Part shown: piece after piece, positions 28,705 through 38,977 of the stretch
How positions within the stretch are numbered: position 1 is the stretch's first letter
How the letters are laid out: every line of letters starts with the position of its first letter
From: Brevibacterium epidermidis NBRC 14811
GTDB lineage: Bacteria; Actinomycetota; Actinomycetes; Actinomycetales; Brevibacteriaceae
Assembly (NCBI RefSeq): GCF_001570805.1
Contig: NZ_BCSJ01000011.1
Coordinates: forward strand, 1-64,000
Direction: 5' to 3'
DNA length: 64,000 bases
Notes under the pieces: model-generated
Databases searched by the model: none
The model's input: the letters and a program-made list of their open reading frames with translations, nothing else
What the model was told of the DNA's origin: nothing
Translations under genes and position numbers: made by a program

Positions 28705-28790
28705 TCCGTGTTCGCAGATCCTGCCGATGGACGGACTTCCCGGGTCGAGCCGAGCGCAGTCAGTGGGCCCTCGCCACGCGACCGACTGGG

Positions 28791-29576
28791 TCAGTAGGCC
28801 GCGACTGCGGCGACGATGAGTGCGGCGAGGTGGCAGCCGTAGCCGAGGATCGTGAGGATATGGAAGATCTCATGGAAGCCGAGCCACTTCGGCGAAGGGT
28901 TCGGTCGTTTGATCCCGTAGATCACGGCGCCGGCGATATAGCACACGCCGCCGAGGACGACGAGGAGGCCGACGGGGAAGTTCGTCGCCCAGATCTGGGG
29001 GATGTATCCGACTCCGGCGACTCCGAACCCGATGTAGATGGGGACGAAGAGCCACCTCGGCGCGGTGGTGAAGATCGTACGGAAGGCCACGCCGAGTGCG
29101 GCGGCACCCCACAGCACGGACAGCAGGAGGATCGCCTGGTCGGTGCGGAGCATCAGCACGGCCAACGGTGTGTATGTGCCGGCGGTGATGAGGAAGATGT
29201 TCGCATGGTCGAGTCGGCGCAGAACCAAACGGACGCGGGTGCGCCAGCGGCCTCGGTGGTAGACGGCGGAGGTGCCGAAGAGCAGCATGCTGGTGACGGC
29301 GAAGATCGCGGCGGCGATGCGCGATTCGATCGTCGGAGAGATGATCACCAGCGCCAGGCCGCCGATCATCGCCAGGGGGAACGCCCCGGCGTGGAACCAG
29401 CCACGCAGCTTCGGCTTGACCTGTCCCGCCAGCTTCGTCAGCTCGGCCCGCAGTGCCATGCGGCGACGGGCGATGCGATGCTCAGCGGCAGGCGTTGCAT
29501 CATCGCCACCTGATGAACCGACCGGCCTGGAGCCGTCGGGAACGACTTGAGAGGAATCGGCGAGCGAAGCATTCAT
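28791..29576 (-). CDS. Hemolysin III/PAQR family membrane protein (TrhA-like)
   Basis: The 261-aa protein has seven predicted membrane helices. The PAQR histidines are visible in AVYHRG and in the C-terminal FHEIFHILTILGYGCHLAAL. The family is related to adiponectin receptors; bacterial members affect membrane homeostasis and the hemolysin label is historical. A hydrophilic N-terminal stretch of about 55 residues precedes the first helix. It is divergent from the cis-prenyltransferase gene with about 100 bp between them, the same order as Rv1085c-Rv1086. Confidence 0.9.
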   Translation of the reverse strand: MNASLADSSQVVPDGSRPVGSSGGDDATPAAEHRIARRRMALRAELTKLAGQVKPKLRGWFHAGAFPLAMIGGLALVIISPTIESRIAAAIFAVTSMLLFGTSAVYHRGRWRTRVRLVLRRLDHANIFLITAGTYTPLAVLMLRTDQAILLLSVLWGAAALGVAFRTIFTTAPRWLFVPIYIGFGVAGVGYIPQIWATNFPVGLLVVLGGVCYIAGAVIYGIKRPNPSPKWLGFHEIFHILTILGYGCHLAALIVAAVAAY

Positions 29577-29679
29577 GACTCCATAGTAGCGAGCGGGCCC
29601 GAGGCCTCATTCAGCAACGTCGGCTAGTAGTCTGTACAGTGTTCGATCCGATCGCTAATCCATATGGAAGAGGACAGCT

Positions 29680-30441
29680 GTGGCGCGACCCGTGAACCTG
29701 CTCTATCGGCTGTACGAGCGACGACTCAAACGTGAGCTCGACAAGTCGGTTCCGGTTCCGCGGCACGTCGGCGTCATCACCGACGGCAACCGTAGGTGGG
29801 CGAAGGAATTCGGTGCGACGACCGCCGACGGGCACCGGGCCGGAGCTGCGAAGATCGTCGAATTCCTCGGCTGGTGCCACGAGATCGACGTGGAGATCGT
29901 CACCCTCTACGTCCTGTCCAAGGAAAACCTCGCTCGTTCGGCCGAAGAGGTGTCGATCCTCATCGAGATTATCTCCGACTTGGTGGAGAAGATCGCGGCG
30001 CTCGACGGCGTCGGTGTCCAGCTTGTCGGTGATCTCGATATCGTTCCTCCCGATCTGCGAGCCCGCCTGGAAGCAGTGACGACGACCGAGGACTGCGGAA
30101 TGCGGGTCAACGTCGCCGTCGGCTACGGCGGCCGACAGGAGATCGTCAACGCGGTGAAGTCGCTGCTGCGGACTCGGGCAGACGACGGCCAGGATCTGGA
30201 GACGATCATCTCGGAGCTGTCTCCCGAGCAGATCGGCGAGCACCTCTACACCAAGGGCCAGCCCGATCCCGACCTGATCATCCGCTCATCGGGAGAGCAG
30301 CGTCTCTCCGGCTTCCTCATGTGGCAGAGCGCCTATTCGGAGTTCTACTTCTGCGAAGCATATTGGCCTGACTTCCGTCGCACGGACTTCCTCCGCGCCG
30401 TGCGTGACTACGGTCTGCGGCAACGACGCTTCGGCAAATAG
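29680..30441 (+). CDS. uppS: Cis-prenyltransferase (isoprenyl diphosphate synthase)
   Basis: The 253-aa enzyme condenses isopentenyl diphosphate with an allylic primer in cis. Catalytic Asp35 is in VGVITDGNRRWA, and the C-terminal IRSSGEQRLSGFLMWQSAYSEFYF is the family signature. Sequence and position after the hemolysin III gene point to the Rv1086 type, which makes short Z-products, rather than the decaprenyl enzyme; product length is inferred. The GTG start at 29680 follows GGAAGAGGA. Confidence 0.88.
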   Translation: MARPVNLLYRLYERRLKRELDKSVPVPRHVGVITDGNRRWAKEFGATTADGHRAGAAKIVEFLGWCHEIDVEIVTLYVLSKENLARSAEEVSILIEIISDLVEKIAALDGVGVQLVGDLDIVPPDLRARLEAVTTTEDCGMRVNVAVGYGGRQEIVNAVKSLLRTRADDGQDLETIISELSPEQIGEHLYTKGQPDPDLIIRSSGEQRLSGFLMWQSAYSEFYFCEAYWPDFRRTDFLRAVRDYGLRQRRFGK

Positions 30442-30652
30442 GCTCCGTCTGCGGCCAGCGCGGATTCCTGGCCGTCTGACGGTGGAATCCCGCATTCACT
30501 CGAAGTTCATGACCTCGACTTGCCCGAGCACGCGTGCCGCTACCGAGTGTGAGCGAGAACCGGGTTAGGTTGACTGTAGTTGGTCGACACCAACCCGAGA
30601 TCGGGGGATGTCAGAACCGGATCTCGGCGGAACTCACGCCTCAGAGGTCCTC

Positions 30653-31960
30653 ATGGCTGAAAAAGTCCACACCTACGTTCTCGACACTTCGGTGCTGCTG
30701 TCGGATCCCGGAGCGCTTCTGCGCTTCGCCGAACACCACGTCGTCATTCCGCTCATCGTCGTCTCCGAGCTCGAGGGCAAACGCAACCATCCCGAACTCG
30801 GTTTCACGGCTCGCAAAGCCCTCCACATCCTCGACGACTTCCGTTCCGACTTTGACCGATTGGATCAACCCATTCCGGTTGGTGATGCTGGCGGAACGCT
30901 GCGGGTCGAGCTCAATCACATCGACTCCTCCACGATGCCGGTCGGCTTCGACCGGACGGAGAACGATACCCGCATCCTGGCCGTCGCCCGCAACCTCTCG
31001 GCCGAAGGCGCTGACGTGGTCGTCGTGACCAAGGACGTGCCGATGCGGGTGAAGGCATCAGCCCTGGGACTCCACGCGGAAGAGTATCTGGCGGAGTTGG
31101 CCGTCGACTCCGGGTTCACCGGGATGAGCGAGCTCGGGCTCGACGATGAGCAGATGAGCGAGTTCTACGATTCGGGGTCGATCGTCACCGAGGATGTCTC
31201 CGACGAGGTGGTCAACACCGGAGTCGTCATCACCTCACCGCGGGGATCCGGACTGGGCCGGGTACGCACCGGCAATCGAGTCTCGATGGTGCGCGGGGAC
31301 CGTGACATCTTCGGAGTCCACGGCCGGTCGGCAGAACAGCGGATCGCCATCGACATGCTGCTCGACGACGCTCTGGGGATCGTGTCGATGGGAGGGCGAG
31401 CCGGAACGGGGAAGTCCGCGCTGGCCCTCATGGCAGGTCTGCAGAAGGTGCTCGAGGAGAACAAGCACTCGAAGATCATGGTCTTCCGCCCTCTCTATGC
31501 AGTGGGTGGGCAGAACCTCGGTTACCTGCCCGGCAGCGAGGGGGAGAAGATGAACCCCTGGGCAGAAGCCGTGTTCGACACCTTGAGCGCCCTGGTGAGC
31601 AAGAACGTCATCGACGAGGTGGTCAACAGAGAGATCCTCGAGGTGCTGCCGCTCACGCACATCCGAGGACGGTCCCTCCACGATGCGTTCGTCATCGTCG
31701 ACGAGGCACAGTCTCTGGAACGCAATGTTCTGCTGACCGTGCTCTCACGGATCGGAATGAATTCGAAGGTGGTGCTCACCCATGATGTCGCTCAGCGGGA
31801 CAACCTGCGCGTGGGCAGGCACGACGGAGTCGCCGCGGTGATCGAAAAGCTCAAGGGCCACGAACTCTTCGCTCACGTCACGCTGACGCGGTCGGAGAGG
31901 TCGGAGATCGCTGCTCTGGTCACTGATGTGCTCGAGGAGTTCGACCCGTTCCGTTCCTGA
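30653..31960 (+). CDS. phoH2: PIN-PhoH fusion protein (PhoH2)
   Basis: The 435-aa protein joins an N-terminal PIN nuclease domain ([12 protein letters not shown] near the start, later [13 protein letters not shown]) to a PhoH ATPase domain. The ATPase has Walker [10 protein letters not shown] at 247-255 and Walker B VDEAQ ending at 353. Characterised PhoH2 proteins are ATP-dependent RNA helicase/RNases. The ATG at 30653 has AGAGG upstream; a GTG- or ATG-led extension to 30608 is possible. About 210 bp of upstream sequence contains GTTGGT/ACCAAC (30579-30594). No antitoxin-like ORF is convincing there. Confidence 0.9.
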   Translation: MAEKVHTYVLDTSVLLSDPGALLRFAEHHVVIPLIVVSELEGKRNHPELGFTARKALHILDDFRSDFDRLDQPIPVGDAGGTLRVELNHIDSSTMPVGFDRTENDTRILAVARNLSAEGADVVVVTKDVPMRVKASALGLHAEEYLAELAVDSGFTGMSELGLDDEQMSEFYDSGSIVTEDVSDEVVNTGVVITSPRGSGLGRVRTGNRVSMVRGDRDIFGVHGRSAEQRIAIDMLLDDALGIVSMGGRAGTGKSALALMAGLQKVLEENKHSKIMVFRPLYAVGGQNLGYLPGSEGEKMNPWAEAVFDTLSALVSKNVIDEVVNREILEVLPLTHIRGRSLHDAFVIVDEAQSLERNVLLTVLSRIGMNSKVVLTHDVAQRDNLRVGRHDGVAAVIEKLKGHELFAHVTLTRSERSEIAALVTDVLEEFDPFRS

Positions 31961-32076
31961 GCCCCTGCTCTGGTCGCCGACCGCTCACGTTACCGCCGAT
32001 GTATCGTGTTATGCGGTGAGCGGTCGACGCTGCGGCGAGCGGTCGCCGAAAGTGTGAGTGGGACGACAGAACGAAA

Positions 32077-32106
32077 CGGCGCCCGGACGATTTCGTCCGG
32101 GCGCCG
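32077..32106. terminator. Terminator between phoH2 and fumC
   Basis: A perfect 14-bp stem, CGGCGCCCGGACGA (32077-32090) and its complement (32093-32106), with a two-base loop. It lies between convergent genes just after the fumC stop, flanked by AAA and TT. Confidence 0.8.
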
Positions 32107-32131
32107 GGTTCTGATCAGTCAGATCGGCGGC

Positions 32132-33535
32132 TTACTTGTAGTTGCCGATCATCGTGGTGACATCGAGGGCCTTGTCGAGGTCGGCCTCGGTGATGGAGCC
32201 GTTCTCGACGAAGCCGAGAGCGATCGTCGCTTCCTTGACGGTCATCTTCTCGGCCACAGCGTGCTTGGCGATCTTCGCCGCAGCTTCGTAGCCGATGACC
32301 TTGTTCAGCGGAGTGACGATGGAGGGGCTCGCCTCGGCGAGGAAGCGGGCACGCTCCTCATTGGCGGTGAGCCCGTCGATCATCTTCTCGGCCATGACGG
32401 TCGAGGCGTTCGCGAGCAGGCGGATCGACTCGAGCAGGTTCGAAGCCATGACCGGGATTCCGACGTTGAGCTCGAAGGCGCCGTTGGTCGACGACAGCGA
32501 GACTGCGGCATCGTTGCCGATGACCTGAGCGGCGACCTGAATGGTGGCCTCGCAGATGACCGGGTTGACCTTGCCGGGCATGATCGACGAACCGGGCTGG
32601 AGATCGGGGATGGCGATCTCGCCGAGACCGGTGTTCGGTCCCGAACCCATCCAGCGCAGGTCGTTGCAGATCTTCATGTAGCCGTAGGCGATGGTCCGCA
32701 GCTGACCGGAGGCTTCGATGAGTCCGTCGCGGTTGGCCTGCGCTTCGAAGTGGTTGCGGGCCTCGGTGATCGGCAGTCCGGTCTCCTCGGCGAGGATCTC
32801 GACCACACGGGAGGAGAAGCCGTCGGGGGTGTTGATGCCGGTGCCCACAGCGGTTCCGCCCTGCGGGACCTCTGCCACGCGGGGCAGGGACGCCTCGATG
32901 CGCTCGATTCCGTAACGGACCTGTGCGGCGTAGCCGCCGAACTCCTGTCCGAGCGTCACCGGGGTGGCATCCATGAGGTGGGTGCGGCCGGACTTGACGA
33001 TGGAGGAGAAGTCCTCCGCCTTCTTCTCCAGGGAGGTCGCCAGGGTGTCCATGGCCGGGATGAGGGTGTTGACCAGGGCCTTGGTCACGGCCAGGTGCAC
33101 CGAGGTGGGGAAGACGTCGTTCGACGACTGCGAGGCGTTGACGTGGTCGTTCGGGTGGACGTTGATTCCGTCGGCTTCGAGGGCCTTGGTCGCCAGCGAG
33201 GCCAGGACCTCGTTGGTGTTCATGTTCGACGAGGTTCCCGAGCCGGTCTGGAACACGTCGATGGGGAAGTGGGCGTCGAACTCACCGGAGATGACCTGAT
33301 CGGCGGCGTTCTGGATGGCTGTGGCACGTGCCTCGTCGAGTACGCCGAGTTCGGCGTTGGCCTTCGCGGCAGCCTTCTTCACCTGTGCCAGTGCGGCGAT
33401 GTGGGCGGATTCGAGGGTCTTGCCCGAGATCGGGAAGTTCTCGACGGCACGCTGGGTCTGTGCGCTGTAGAGGGCGTCCTTGGGGACTTTGACCTCACCC
33501 ATGGTGTCGTGTTCGATGCGAAATTCTTCGGTCAT
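32132..33535 (-). CDS. fumC: Fumarate hydratase class II
   Basis: The 467-aa TCA-cycle enzyme interconverts fumarate and malate. It shows [22 protein letters not shown], the [15 protein letters not shown] region and the superfamily signature [11 protein letters not shown] near residue 320. The ATG has GGAAAGGACA upstream. The order fumC downstream of glpX on the same strand matches Rv1098c-Rv1099c, here with a carbonic anhydrase gene between them. Assignment is secure. Confidence 0.97.
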   Translation of the reverse strand: MTEEFRIEHDTMGEVKVPKDALYSAQTQRAVENFPISGKTLESAHIAALAQVKKAAAKANAELGVLDEARATAIQNAADQVISGEFDAHFPIDVFQTGSGTSSNMNTNEVLASLATKALEADGINVHPNDHVNASQSSNDVFPTSVHLAVTKALVNTLIPAMDTLATSLEKKAEDFSSIVKSGRTHLMDATPVTLGQEFGGYAAQVRYGIERIEASLPRVAEVPQGGTAVGTGINTPDGFSSRVVEILAEETGLPITEARNHFEAQANRDGLIEASGQLRTIAYGYMKICNDLRWMGSGPNTGLGEIAIPDLQPGSSIMPGKVNPVICEATIQVAAQVIGNDAAVSLSSTNGAFELNVGIPVMASNLLESIRLLANASTVMAEKMIDGLTANEERARFLAEASPSIVTPLNKVIGYEAAAKIAKHAVAEKMTVKEATIALGFVENGSITEADLDKALDVTTMIGNYK

Positions 33536-33626
33536 TGTTGTCCTTTCCGTTGGGTGCCTGGGAAATGATTGCGGAGCTCAGGCTCGTTGGGAGACTGAAC
33601 GGCTGTCCACCGAGGTGGCTGGTCGC

Positions 33627-34253
33627 TCAAGAAGCATAGTTGGAGACCGCGGCCTCGTCGCCTCCGTATTGGGCGACGACCGTGGTGTGCCCGTCGTGGA
33701 GTTGGTAGGTGAGCCCGACGATGATGAGTCGGCCGTCGTCGACGGCGGTCTTGATGATCGTGGACAGCTGCATGATCTTGTCGACCGTGTCCATGGTGTT
33801 CTGACCGACGGTCGCGTTGATCGTGGTGCGCCCGTTCTTTCGGGCCCGGGCCACTGTCGGCAGGATGCGGGCGACGACGTCGGAGATGAATCCCGGGGGA
33901 GTCTCACCCGAGTCGTAGGCGTTGTAGGCGGCGGTCACGGCCCCGCAGCTGTCGTGGCCGAGCACGACGAGCAGGGGAGTGCCGAGCATCTCGACTCCGT
34001 ATTCGAGCGAGCCCAAGGTTACCGGGTCGACGACCTGTCCGGCATTGCGCACGACGAACATGTCACCGAGGCCGACATCGAAGATCATCTCAGCGGCGAC
34101 TCGGGAATCCGAGCAGCCGAAGAGAGTGACGAACGGGGTCTGGCTGCCCGACAGTGACTCTCGTCGCGCCGTGTCCTGGTTGGGGTGCTGAGGGACATCG
34201 TCGACGAAACGCTGGTTTCCCTCGAGGAGTCGCTTCCACGCCTGATTGGGCAT
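33627..34253 (-). CDS. Beta-carbonic anhydrase
   Basis: The 208-aa enzyme has the zinc ligands C47 (GCSDSR, with the D49-R51 dyad), H100 and C103 (LGHDSCGAV). It hydrates CO2 to bicarbonate. No signal peptide is visible, so it is probably cytosolic. It sits between glpX and fumC, 60 bp below glpX and about 90 bp above fumC, and the three may share a transcript. It is unrelated in sequence to the gamma-class protein at 16841. Confidence 0.93.
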   Translation of the reverse strand: MPNQAWKRLLEGNQRFVDDVPQHPNQDTARRESLSGSQTPFVTLFGCSDSRVAAEMIFDVGLGDMFVVRNAGQVVDPVTLGSLEYGVEMLGTPLLVVLGHDSCGAVTAAYNAYDSGETPPGFISDVVARILPTVARARKNGRTTINATVGQNTMDTVDKIMQLSTIIKTAVDDGRLIIVGLTYQLHDGHTTVVAQYGGDEAAVSNYAS

Positions 34254-34313
34254 TGCTTTCGCACCTGCTTCCGAGTTGTGTGCATCGCGCCCGGGACCGG
34301 GTGCGATTGGAGG

Positions 34314-35438
34314 TCAGACCAATCCGCGGCGTGCGGCTTCTTCGGCGGCCTCCACGTAGGAGTGGGTCTTCGCGGCCTGGTGCTCGGCGAAGACCTGCCG
34401 GACGGTCCCCGACTTCGACCGCATGACCAGCGAGTGTGTGGTGACGTGGCCGCCCTGGAACTTCACTCCGTCGAGCAGGTCGCCGTTCGTGATGCCCGTG
34501 GCGACGAAGTAGCTGTTGTCACCGGTGACGAGGTCATCGGTGTTGAGCACCTGATTGATGTCGAGGCCGGCCTTGGCTGCGGCTTCGCGTTCGGTGTCGT
34601 CCTGCGGCCACAGACGGCCCTGGATGACTCCGCCGAGAGCCTTGATGGCGCAAGCGGTGATGATGCCCTCCGGTGTGCCGCCGATGCCCATGAGCATGTC
34701 GACGCCGGTTCCGGGACGGCAGGCGGCGATGGCTCCGGCGACGTCGCCATCGGTGATGAGCTGGATGCGGGCACCTGCAGCGCGGATCTCATCGATCATC
34801 TGCTGGTGGCGGGGACGGTCGAGGATCATCACTGTCACCGAGGCGGGATCCTTCGTTCCCTTCGCCTTGGCCACGCGGCGGATGTTCTCGTCGATCGGCA
34901 GACGCAGGTCGACGGCGTCGGCGGCATCGGGGCCGGTGACGAGCTTCTCCATGTAGAACACAGCGGAGGGGTCGTACATCGCACCGTCTTCGGTCACAGC
35001 CATGACCGAGATCGCGTTGGGCATGCCCAGTGCGGTCAGCCGGGTGCCGTCGATCGGGTCGACTGCGACATCGCAGTGCGGTCCGCCGCCGTCACCGACC
35101 TGCTCGCCGTTGAAGAGCATCGGAGCTTCGTCCTTCTCACCTTCGCCGATGACGACGGTGCCGGCCATGCGGACGGTGGAGATGACATTGCGCATCGCTG
35201 CCACGGCTGCTCCGTCGGCTGCGTTCTTGTCGCCGCGGCCGACCCAGGGGGCGGCGGCGATGGCAGCGGCTTCGGTGACTCGAACGAGTTCCAACGCCAA
35301 GTTGCGGTCGGGCGCATCCGACTCGACCTGAGCCTTCTGTGACCAAGCGTCGGTCACTGCGACAGGTGGAGCCTCCTCATCAACTCGTCCGCGGTCATGG
35401 TGAGATTTCACGTCAACAGGCTCTTTGGAGTCACTCAT
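34314..35438 (-). CDS. glpX: Class II fructose-1,6-bisphosphatase
   Basis: The 374-aa gluconeogenic enzyme has [32 protein letters not shown], the metal-site segments [13 protein letters not shown] and DPIDGTRL, and [19 protein letters not shown]. The ATG at 35438 begins [10 protein letters not shown]; the frame remains open to 36350 only because the opposite-strand DUF4245 region lacks stops. In Mycobacterium this is the sole FBPase needed for growth on gluconeogenic carbon. It is divergent from the DUF4245 gene. Confidence 0.95.
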   Translation of the reverse strand: MSDSKEPVDVKSHHDRGRVDEEAPPVAVTDAWSQKAQVESDAPDRNLALELVRVTEAAAIAAAPWVGRGDKNAADGAAVAAMRNVISTVRMAGTVVIGEGEKDEAPMLFNGEQVGDGGGPHCDVAVDPIDGTRLTALGMPNAISVMAVTEDGAMYDPSAVFYMEKLVTGPDAADAVDLRLPIDENIRRVAKAKGTKDPASVTVMILDRPRHQQMIDEIRAAGARIQLITDGDVAGAIAACRPGTGVDMLMGIGGTPEGIITACAIKALGGVIQGRLWPQDDTEREAAAKAGLDINQVLNTDDLVTGDNSYFVATGITNGDLLDGVKFQGGHVTTHSLVMRSKSGTVRQVFAEHQAAKTHSYVEAAEEAARRGLV

Positions 35439-35636
35439 GCCTCCAATTGTGCCACCCCTGTGATCCGGGTCGCGACAGCGGTGTCCGCTTGTGGCCGCAG
35501 TCACGTCCTTGAGTGGGAATTGGCCCTTCGCGCGCGAGCCGAGGACAATGGCGGTGTGAATGTCCGAAATGCTGCTGACGAGACGGGTACTCGAACGGTC
35601 GTCGACGAGGCGACGCAGAGTCCCAAGGGAGAGTCC

Positions 35637-36206
35637 ATGGCTGACGAGTCCGGAGTGATGCTCCCGGGGTCCCGCGAAGAGATGCGCTTCCTGCGCAAGA
35701 ACTCGAACTGGGTCAATATGATCATCGCGATCCTCGCCTGCCTGGCGGTCGCCGTCGGGATCCTGTTCCTCGCCCCGCAACCCGAAGTCGACTCCGAGCG
35801 CGTCGTCGACTACCAGGGAATCGCCGAGCAGTCCCAGGGCAATGCCGAGTTCGACCTCATCGTTCCGCAGATCCCGCGCGGATGGACCTCGAATGAGGCC
35901 ACCCTCGATCGGGTGGGCGACTCCGAATTCACCTCGTGGTACATGTCGTTCATCGGCCCCGATGACCAGTGGGTGAGCATCGAACAGGCGGAAGCAAGCG
36001 AGAACTGGGCGAAGCGGAAGACCGATGAGGCAGTTGCCGCAGAGAAGGTGACCGTCGGCGGTGCCGACTTCCAGATCTATCGCACAGAAGAGGCGAAGGA
36101 ATACTGGGTCACGCACAAGGGCGATATGTATGTCGTCCTGACCGCCACCGCTGCGCCGGATACCGTCAACACCTTCGCCGATCAGGTAGCCGCCCAGCTC
36201 AAGTGA
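35637..36206 (+). CDS. DUF4245 membrane protein
   Basis: The 189-aa protein has a membrane helix near residues 28-48 ([20 protein letters not shown]) and an external domain ending [12 protein letters not shown], matching DUF4245 (Rv1100 position, divergent from glpX). The ATG at 35637 has AGGGAGA five bases upstream. A GTG at 35556 would add 27 residues and cannot be excluded. Function unknown; the orientation with one short cytosolic tail suggests an envelope role. Confidence 0.82.
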   Translation: MADESGVMLPGSREEMRFLRKNSNWVNMIIAILACLAVAVGILFLAPQPEVDSERVVDYQGIAEQSQGNAEFDLIVPQIPRGWTSNEATLDRVGDSEFTSWYMSFIGPDDQWVSIEQAEASENWAKRKTDEAVAAEKVTVGGADFQIYRTEEAKEYWVTHKGDMYVVLTATAAPDTVNTFADQVAAQLK

Positions 36207-36244
36207 CTTCGGCCGGTCCGGCTGAGCTTCGGCTGCCCCGGAGC

Positions 36245-36484
36245 TTACTCGGTGTCTTCCGAGGTCTCCTCGCGAGCCTTGTCGAGGCGCTCCCGTGCCC
36301 CATCGAGCCATGACTGGCACCGGTCGGCCAGAGCTTCGCCGCGTTCCCACAGCCGCAGTGATTCTTCCAGCGGCAGATTGCCGGTCTCCAGGCGCTTGAC
36401 GGTCATGACGAGTTCTTCGCGTGCCTGCTCATAGCTGAGCGTGCTGATATCGGGCTGGTCCTGCTGGGTGGTCGGTTCGGTCAT
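36245..36484 (-). CDS. xseB: Exodeoxyribonuclease VII small subunit
   Basis: The 79-aa protein contains [51 protein letters not shown], the complete helical XseB core. It binds the XseA C-terminal helices to form the single-strand-specific exonuclease. AAGGAGA lies just upstream. It is 52 bp below xseA on the same strand, the standard order. Confidence 0.95.
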   Translation of the reverse strand: MTEPTTQQDQPDISTLSYEQAREELVMTVKRLETGNLPLEESLRLWERGEALADRCQSWLDGARERLDKAREETSEDTE

Positions 36485-36536
36485 CGGTGTCTCCTTCGCA
36501 GAGTGTGTGGAACGTGGTCAGAGTGTGGAGCTGTTG

Positions 36537-37844
36537 TCATTCGCCGGTCGTCGAGTCGTCCGCCTCCGGAGTGACTTCGGTGATCGCAGCATCGAATCGG
36601 CCGTGAGCGACCCGTACGTGGACAGTGTCACCGGCGGTGACCTCGCCGGCATTGCGGACGGCCTGGCCCTCATCGGTCTGCACCACTGCGTAGCCGCGTT
36701 CCAACGTCCGCAGGGGAGAGAGGGACCGGGCCTGGGAGCGGAGATGATGGATCTCGTTCTGGGCCTGGATGACCGACGCGTTCGTTGCCTGCAGGCTGCG
36801 GCGGCGGATCATCGCCAGTTCGTTCTCGTGCGCGGTGATCATCGTCTGCGGTTCGGCGAGCACCGGCCGTGAACGCACAGCGGTGAGCATCTCCTGCTCG
36901 CGGTCGAGGATGCGATTGACGGCAGCCTCGAGTTCGGCGCGGGCACGCAGCAGATTCATGCCTTCTTCGGCGACATCCGGCACGATCCGTTTCGCAGCAT
37001 CCGTGGGCGTTGACGCCCGCATGTCAGCGACCTCGTCGAGGATGGGCCGGTCAGCTTCGTGCCCGATCGCCGAGACCACTGGAGTCTGGGCTGCAGAGAC
37101 GGCACGGACGAGCGCTTCGTTGGAGAACGGGAGAAGGTCTTCCATGCTGCCGCCGCCGCGGGCGATGACGATGATATCGATCTGCGGGTCCGCGTCGAGT
37201 TCGGCGAGGTTCTTCATCACTCCCGGCACGGCATCCGGGCCTTGGACGGCACAGTTGCGGACTTCGAATTCGGCGGCGGGCCAGCGCAGGTGCACATTGC
37301 GCATGACGTCCTTCTGCGCATCAGAGTCTCGTCCGGTGATCAGTCCGATCCGGTTCGGCAGGAACGGCAGGCGCAGCTTCCGGCTGGGATCGAAGAGCCC
37401 CTCGGCTCCCAGCTGCTTCTTCAGGCGCTCGAGGCGGGCGAGGAGTTCGCCGAGGCCGACGGCACGGATGTCGTTGGCACGCATCGTCAATCGGCCGGTC
37501 TTCGTCCAGAAGTCGGCTTTGAGGTTGGCGACGACATGGCTTCCCTCGGTCAGGGGTGCCCCGGTGCGCTCAAGGACGTTCTTCCAGATCTGGACCGGAA
37601 GGGACATCTCGACATCGGTGTCGCGCAGCGTCAGATAGCTGGCCTTGCCGCGATGGTTGAGCTCGACGACCTGCCCTTCGATCCACACGCTCGACATGCG
37701 GTCGATATAGGACTTCATCTTCGACGACAGCAGACTCAGCGGCCACGGATTCTCCGCCGTGGTCTCGGCTGCAGTGGCTGCGAGCTCCTTCGGCTCGACG
37801 GATTCGCCGAGCGTGCCGGGAGTGCCGGAAATTCTTTGCGCCAT
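36537..37844 (-). CDS. xseA: Exodeoxyribonuclease VII large subunit
   Basis: The 435-aa subunit has an N-terminal OB fold (VWIEGQVVELNHRGKASYLTLRD), the catalytic domain (IGLITGRDSDAQKDVMRNV, IIVIARGGGSMEDLLPFSNEALVRAV, PVVSAIGHEADRPILDEVADMRASTPTDAA) and a long helical C-terminal region for XseB. The enzyme trims single-stranded DNA from both ends. It is divergent from ispH with about 90 bp between them, as in Rv1108c-Rv1110. Confidence 0.96.
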   Translation of the reverse strand: MAQRISGTPGTLGESVEPKELAATAAETTAENPWPLSLLSSKMKSYIDRMSSVWIEGQVVELNHRGKASYLTLRDTDVEMSLPVQIWKNVLERTGAPLTEGSHVVANLKADFWTKTGRLTMRANDIRAVGLGELLARLERLKKQLGAEGLFDPSRKLRLPFLPNRIGLITGRDSDAQKDVMRNVHLRWPAAEFEVRNCAVQGPDAVPGVMKNLAELDADPQIDIIVIARGGGSMEDLLPFSNEALVRAVSAAQTPVVSAIGHEADRPILDEVADMRASTPTDAAKRIVPDVAEEGMNLLRARAELEAAVNRILDREQEMLTAVRSRPVLAEPQTMITAHENELAMIRRRSLQATNASVIQAQNEIHHLRSQARSLSPLRTLERGYAVVQTDEGQAVRNAGEVTAGDTVHVRVAHGRFDAAITEVTPEADDSTTGE

Positions 37845-37935
37845 TTAAGTCCCCTTCCGAATCCCAAGCCTAACGAACGGCACTGACACAGCCCATTCCT
37901 GGCCGCGGTCGTTACCTCCGGCTTAGACTGAACGG

Positions 37936-38952
37936 GTGACTGTCGTTTCAGTACCTGCCCCGACCATTCCGCGCCGGCGTCTGGCACCTGGCGAGATCCG
38001 CACTCCGGTCAATGCTGACAAGAGGGTGCTGCTGGCCGCGCCGCGCGGCTACTGTGCCGGCGTCGACCGAGCCGTCATCGCCGTCGAGCGTGCCCTCGAG
38101 CACTACGGCGCACCGATCTATGTCCGCAAGGAGATCGTGCACAATCGACACGTCGTCGAGACCCTGACCGAACGCGGAGCCGTCTTCGTCGCTGACACCG
38201 ATGAGGTCCCAGAAGGTGCTCGAGTCGTGTTCTCCGCTCATGGAGTCTCACCGGCCGTGCACGCCGAGGCCGCTGAGCGTTCGCTTTCGACGATCGACGC
38301 GACCTGTCCGCTGGTGACCAAAGTCCACAAAGAGGCCATCCGATTCGCTCGGGACGGTTTCCACATCCTCCTCGTCGGCCATGCCGGACACGAAGAGGTC
38401 GAAGGCACCATGGGAGAGGCACCGGACCACATCACTCTGGTGCAGAATCCTGAAGAGGCTCGCACCGTCGAGGTGCCTGATGCCGAGAAGCTGGTGTGGA
38501 TCTCCCAGACGACGTTGAGCGTGGACGAGACCATGGAGACCGTCGAGATCCTGCGTGAGCGTTTCCCACATCTGCAGAATCCGCCCACCGACGACATCTG
38601 CTACGCCACACAGAATCGGCAGGTCGCAGTGAAGAAGATCGGACCTGAAGCCGATCTCGTCATCGTCGTCGGGTCGGCGAACTCCTCGAACTCCGTCCGC
38701 CTCGTTGAGGTCGCCCTCGAGTACGGAGCGAAGACTGCTCACCGGGTCGACTTCGCCCGAGAGGTCGACGAGACGTGGTTCCACGACGTCGCCACCGTAG
38801 GGGTCACCTCCGGGGCGAGCGTGCCCGAGAACCTCGTCCAAGACGTGCTGCAGCTGCTGGCCGACTACGGTTTCGACACGGTTGAAGAAGTCGTCACCGC
38901 CGAAGAGGACCTCATCTTCTCCTTGCCGAAAGAACTCAGAAAGCTCGGCTGA
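37936..38952 (+). CDS. ispH: 4-hydroxy-3-methylbut-2-enyl diphosphate reductase
   Basis: The 338-aa iron-sulfur enzyme performs the last step of the MEP isoprenoid pathway. The three cluster cysteines are in [12 protein letters not shown] (C40), [14 protein letters not shown] and [11 protein letters not shown]. The substrate-binding [17 protein letters not shown] and SSNSVRL motifs are intact. The GTG start at 37936 gives a roughly 27-residue leader common in actinobacterial IspH. It converges with rmuC across 25 bp. Confidence 0.96.
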   Translation: MTVVSVPAPTIPRRRLAPGEIRTPVNADKRVLLAAPRGYCAGVDRAVIAVERALEHYGAPIYVRKEIVHNRHVVETLTERGAVFVADTDEVPEGARVVFSAHGVSPAVHAEAAERSLSTIDATCPLVTKVHKEAIRFARDGFHILLVGHAGHEEVEGTMGEAPDHITLVQNPEEARTVEVPDAEKLVWISQTTLSVDETMETVEILRERFPHLQNPPTDDICYATQNRQVAVKKIGPEADLVIVVGSANSSNSVRLVEVALEYGAKTAHRVDFAREVDETWFHDVATVGVTSGASVPENLVQDVLQLLADYGFDTVEEVVTAEEDLIFSLPKELRKLG

Positions 38953-38977
38953 ACAGCTCCGCGGTGGCTGATCACCC

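Noticed and set aside
32006..33568. 520-codon frame antisense to fumC
   Set aside because: Shadow of fumC; it also runs through the terminator hairpin at 32077.
34314..36350. Extended 678-codon version of glpX
   Set aside because: The added 300 codons lie opposite the DUF4245 gene and its promoter; the family start is at 35438.
37868..37885. AAGCCTAA near the xseA start as a third att copy
   Set aside because: Only the octamer and a loose GGCAC are shared; the GTGCTAC element and later blocks are absent.
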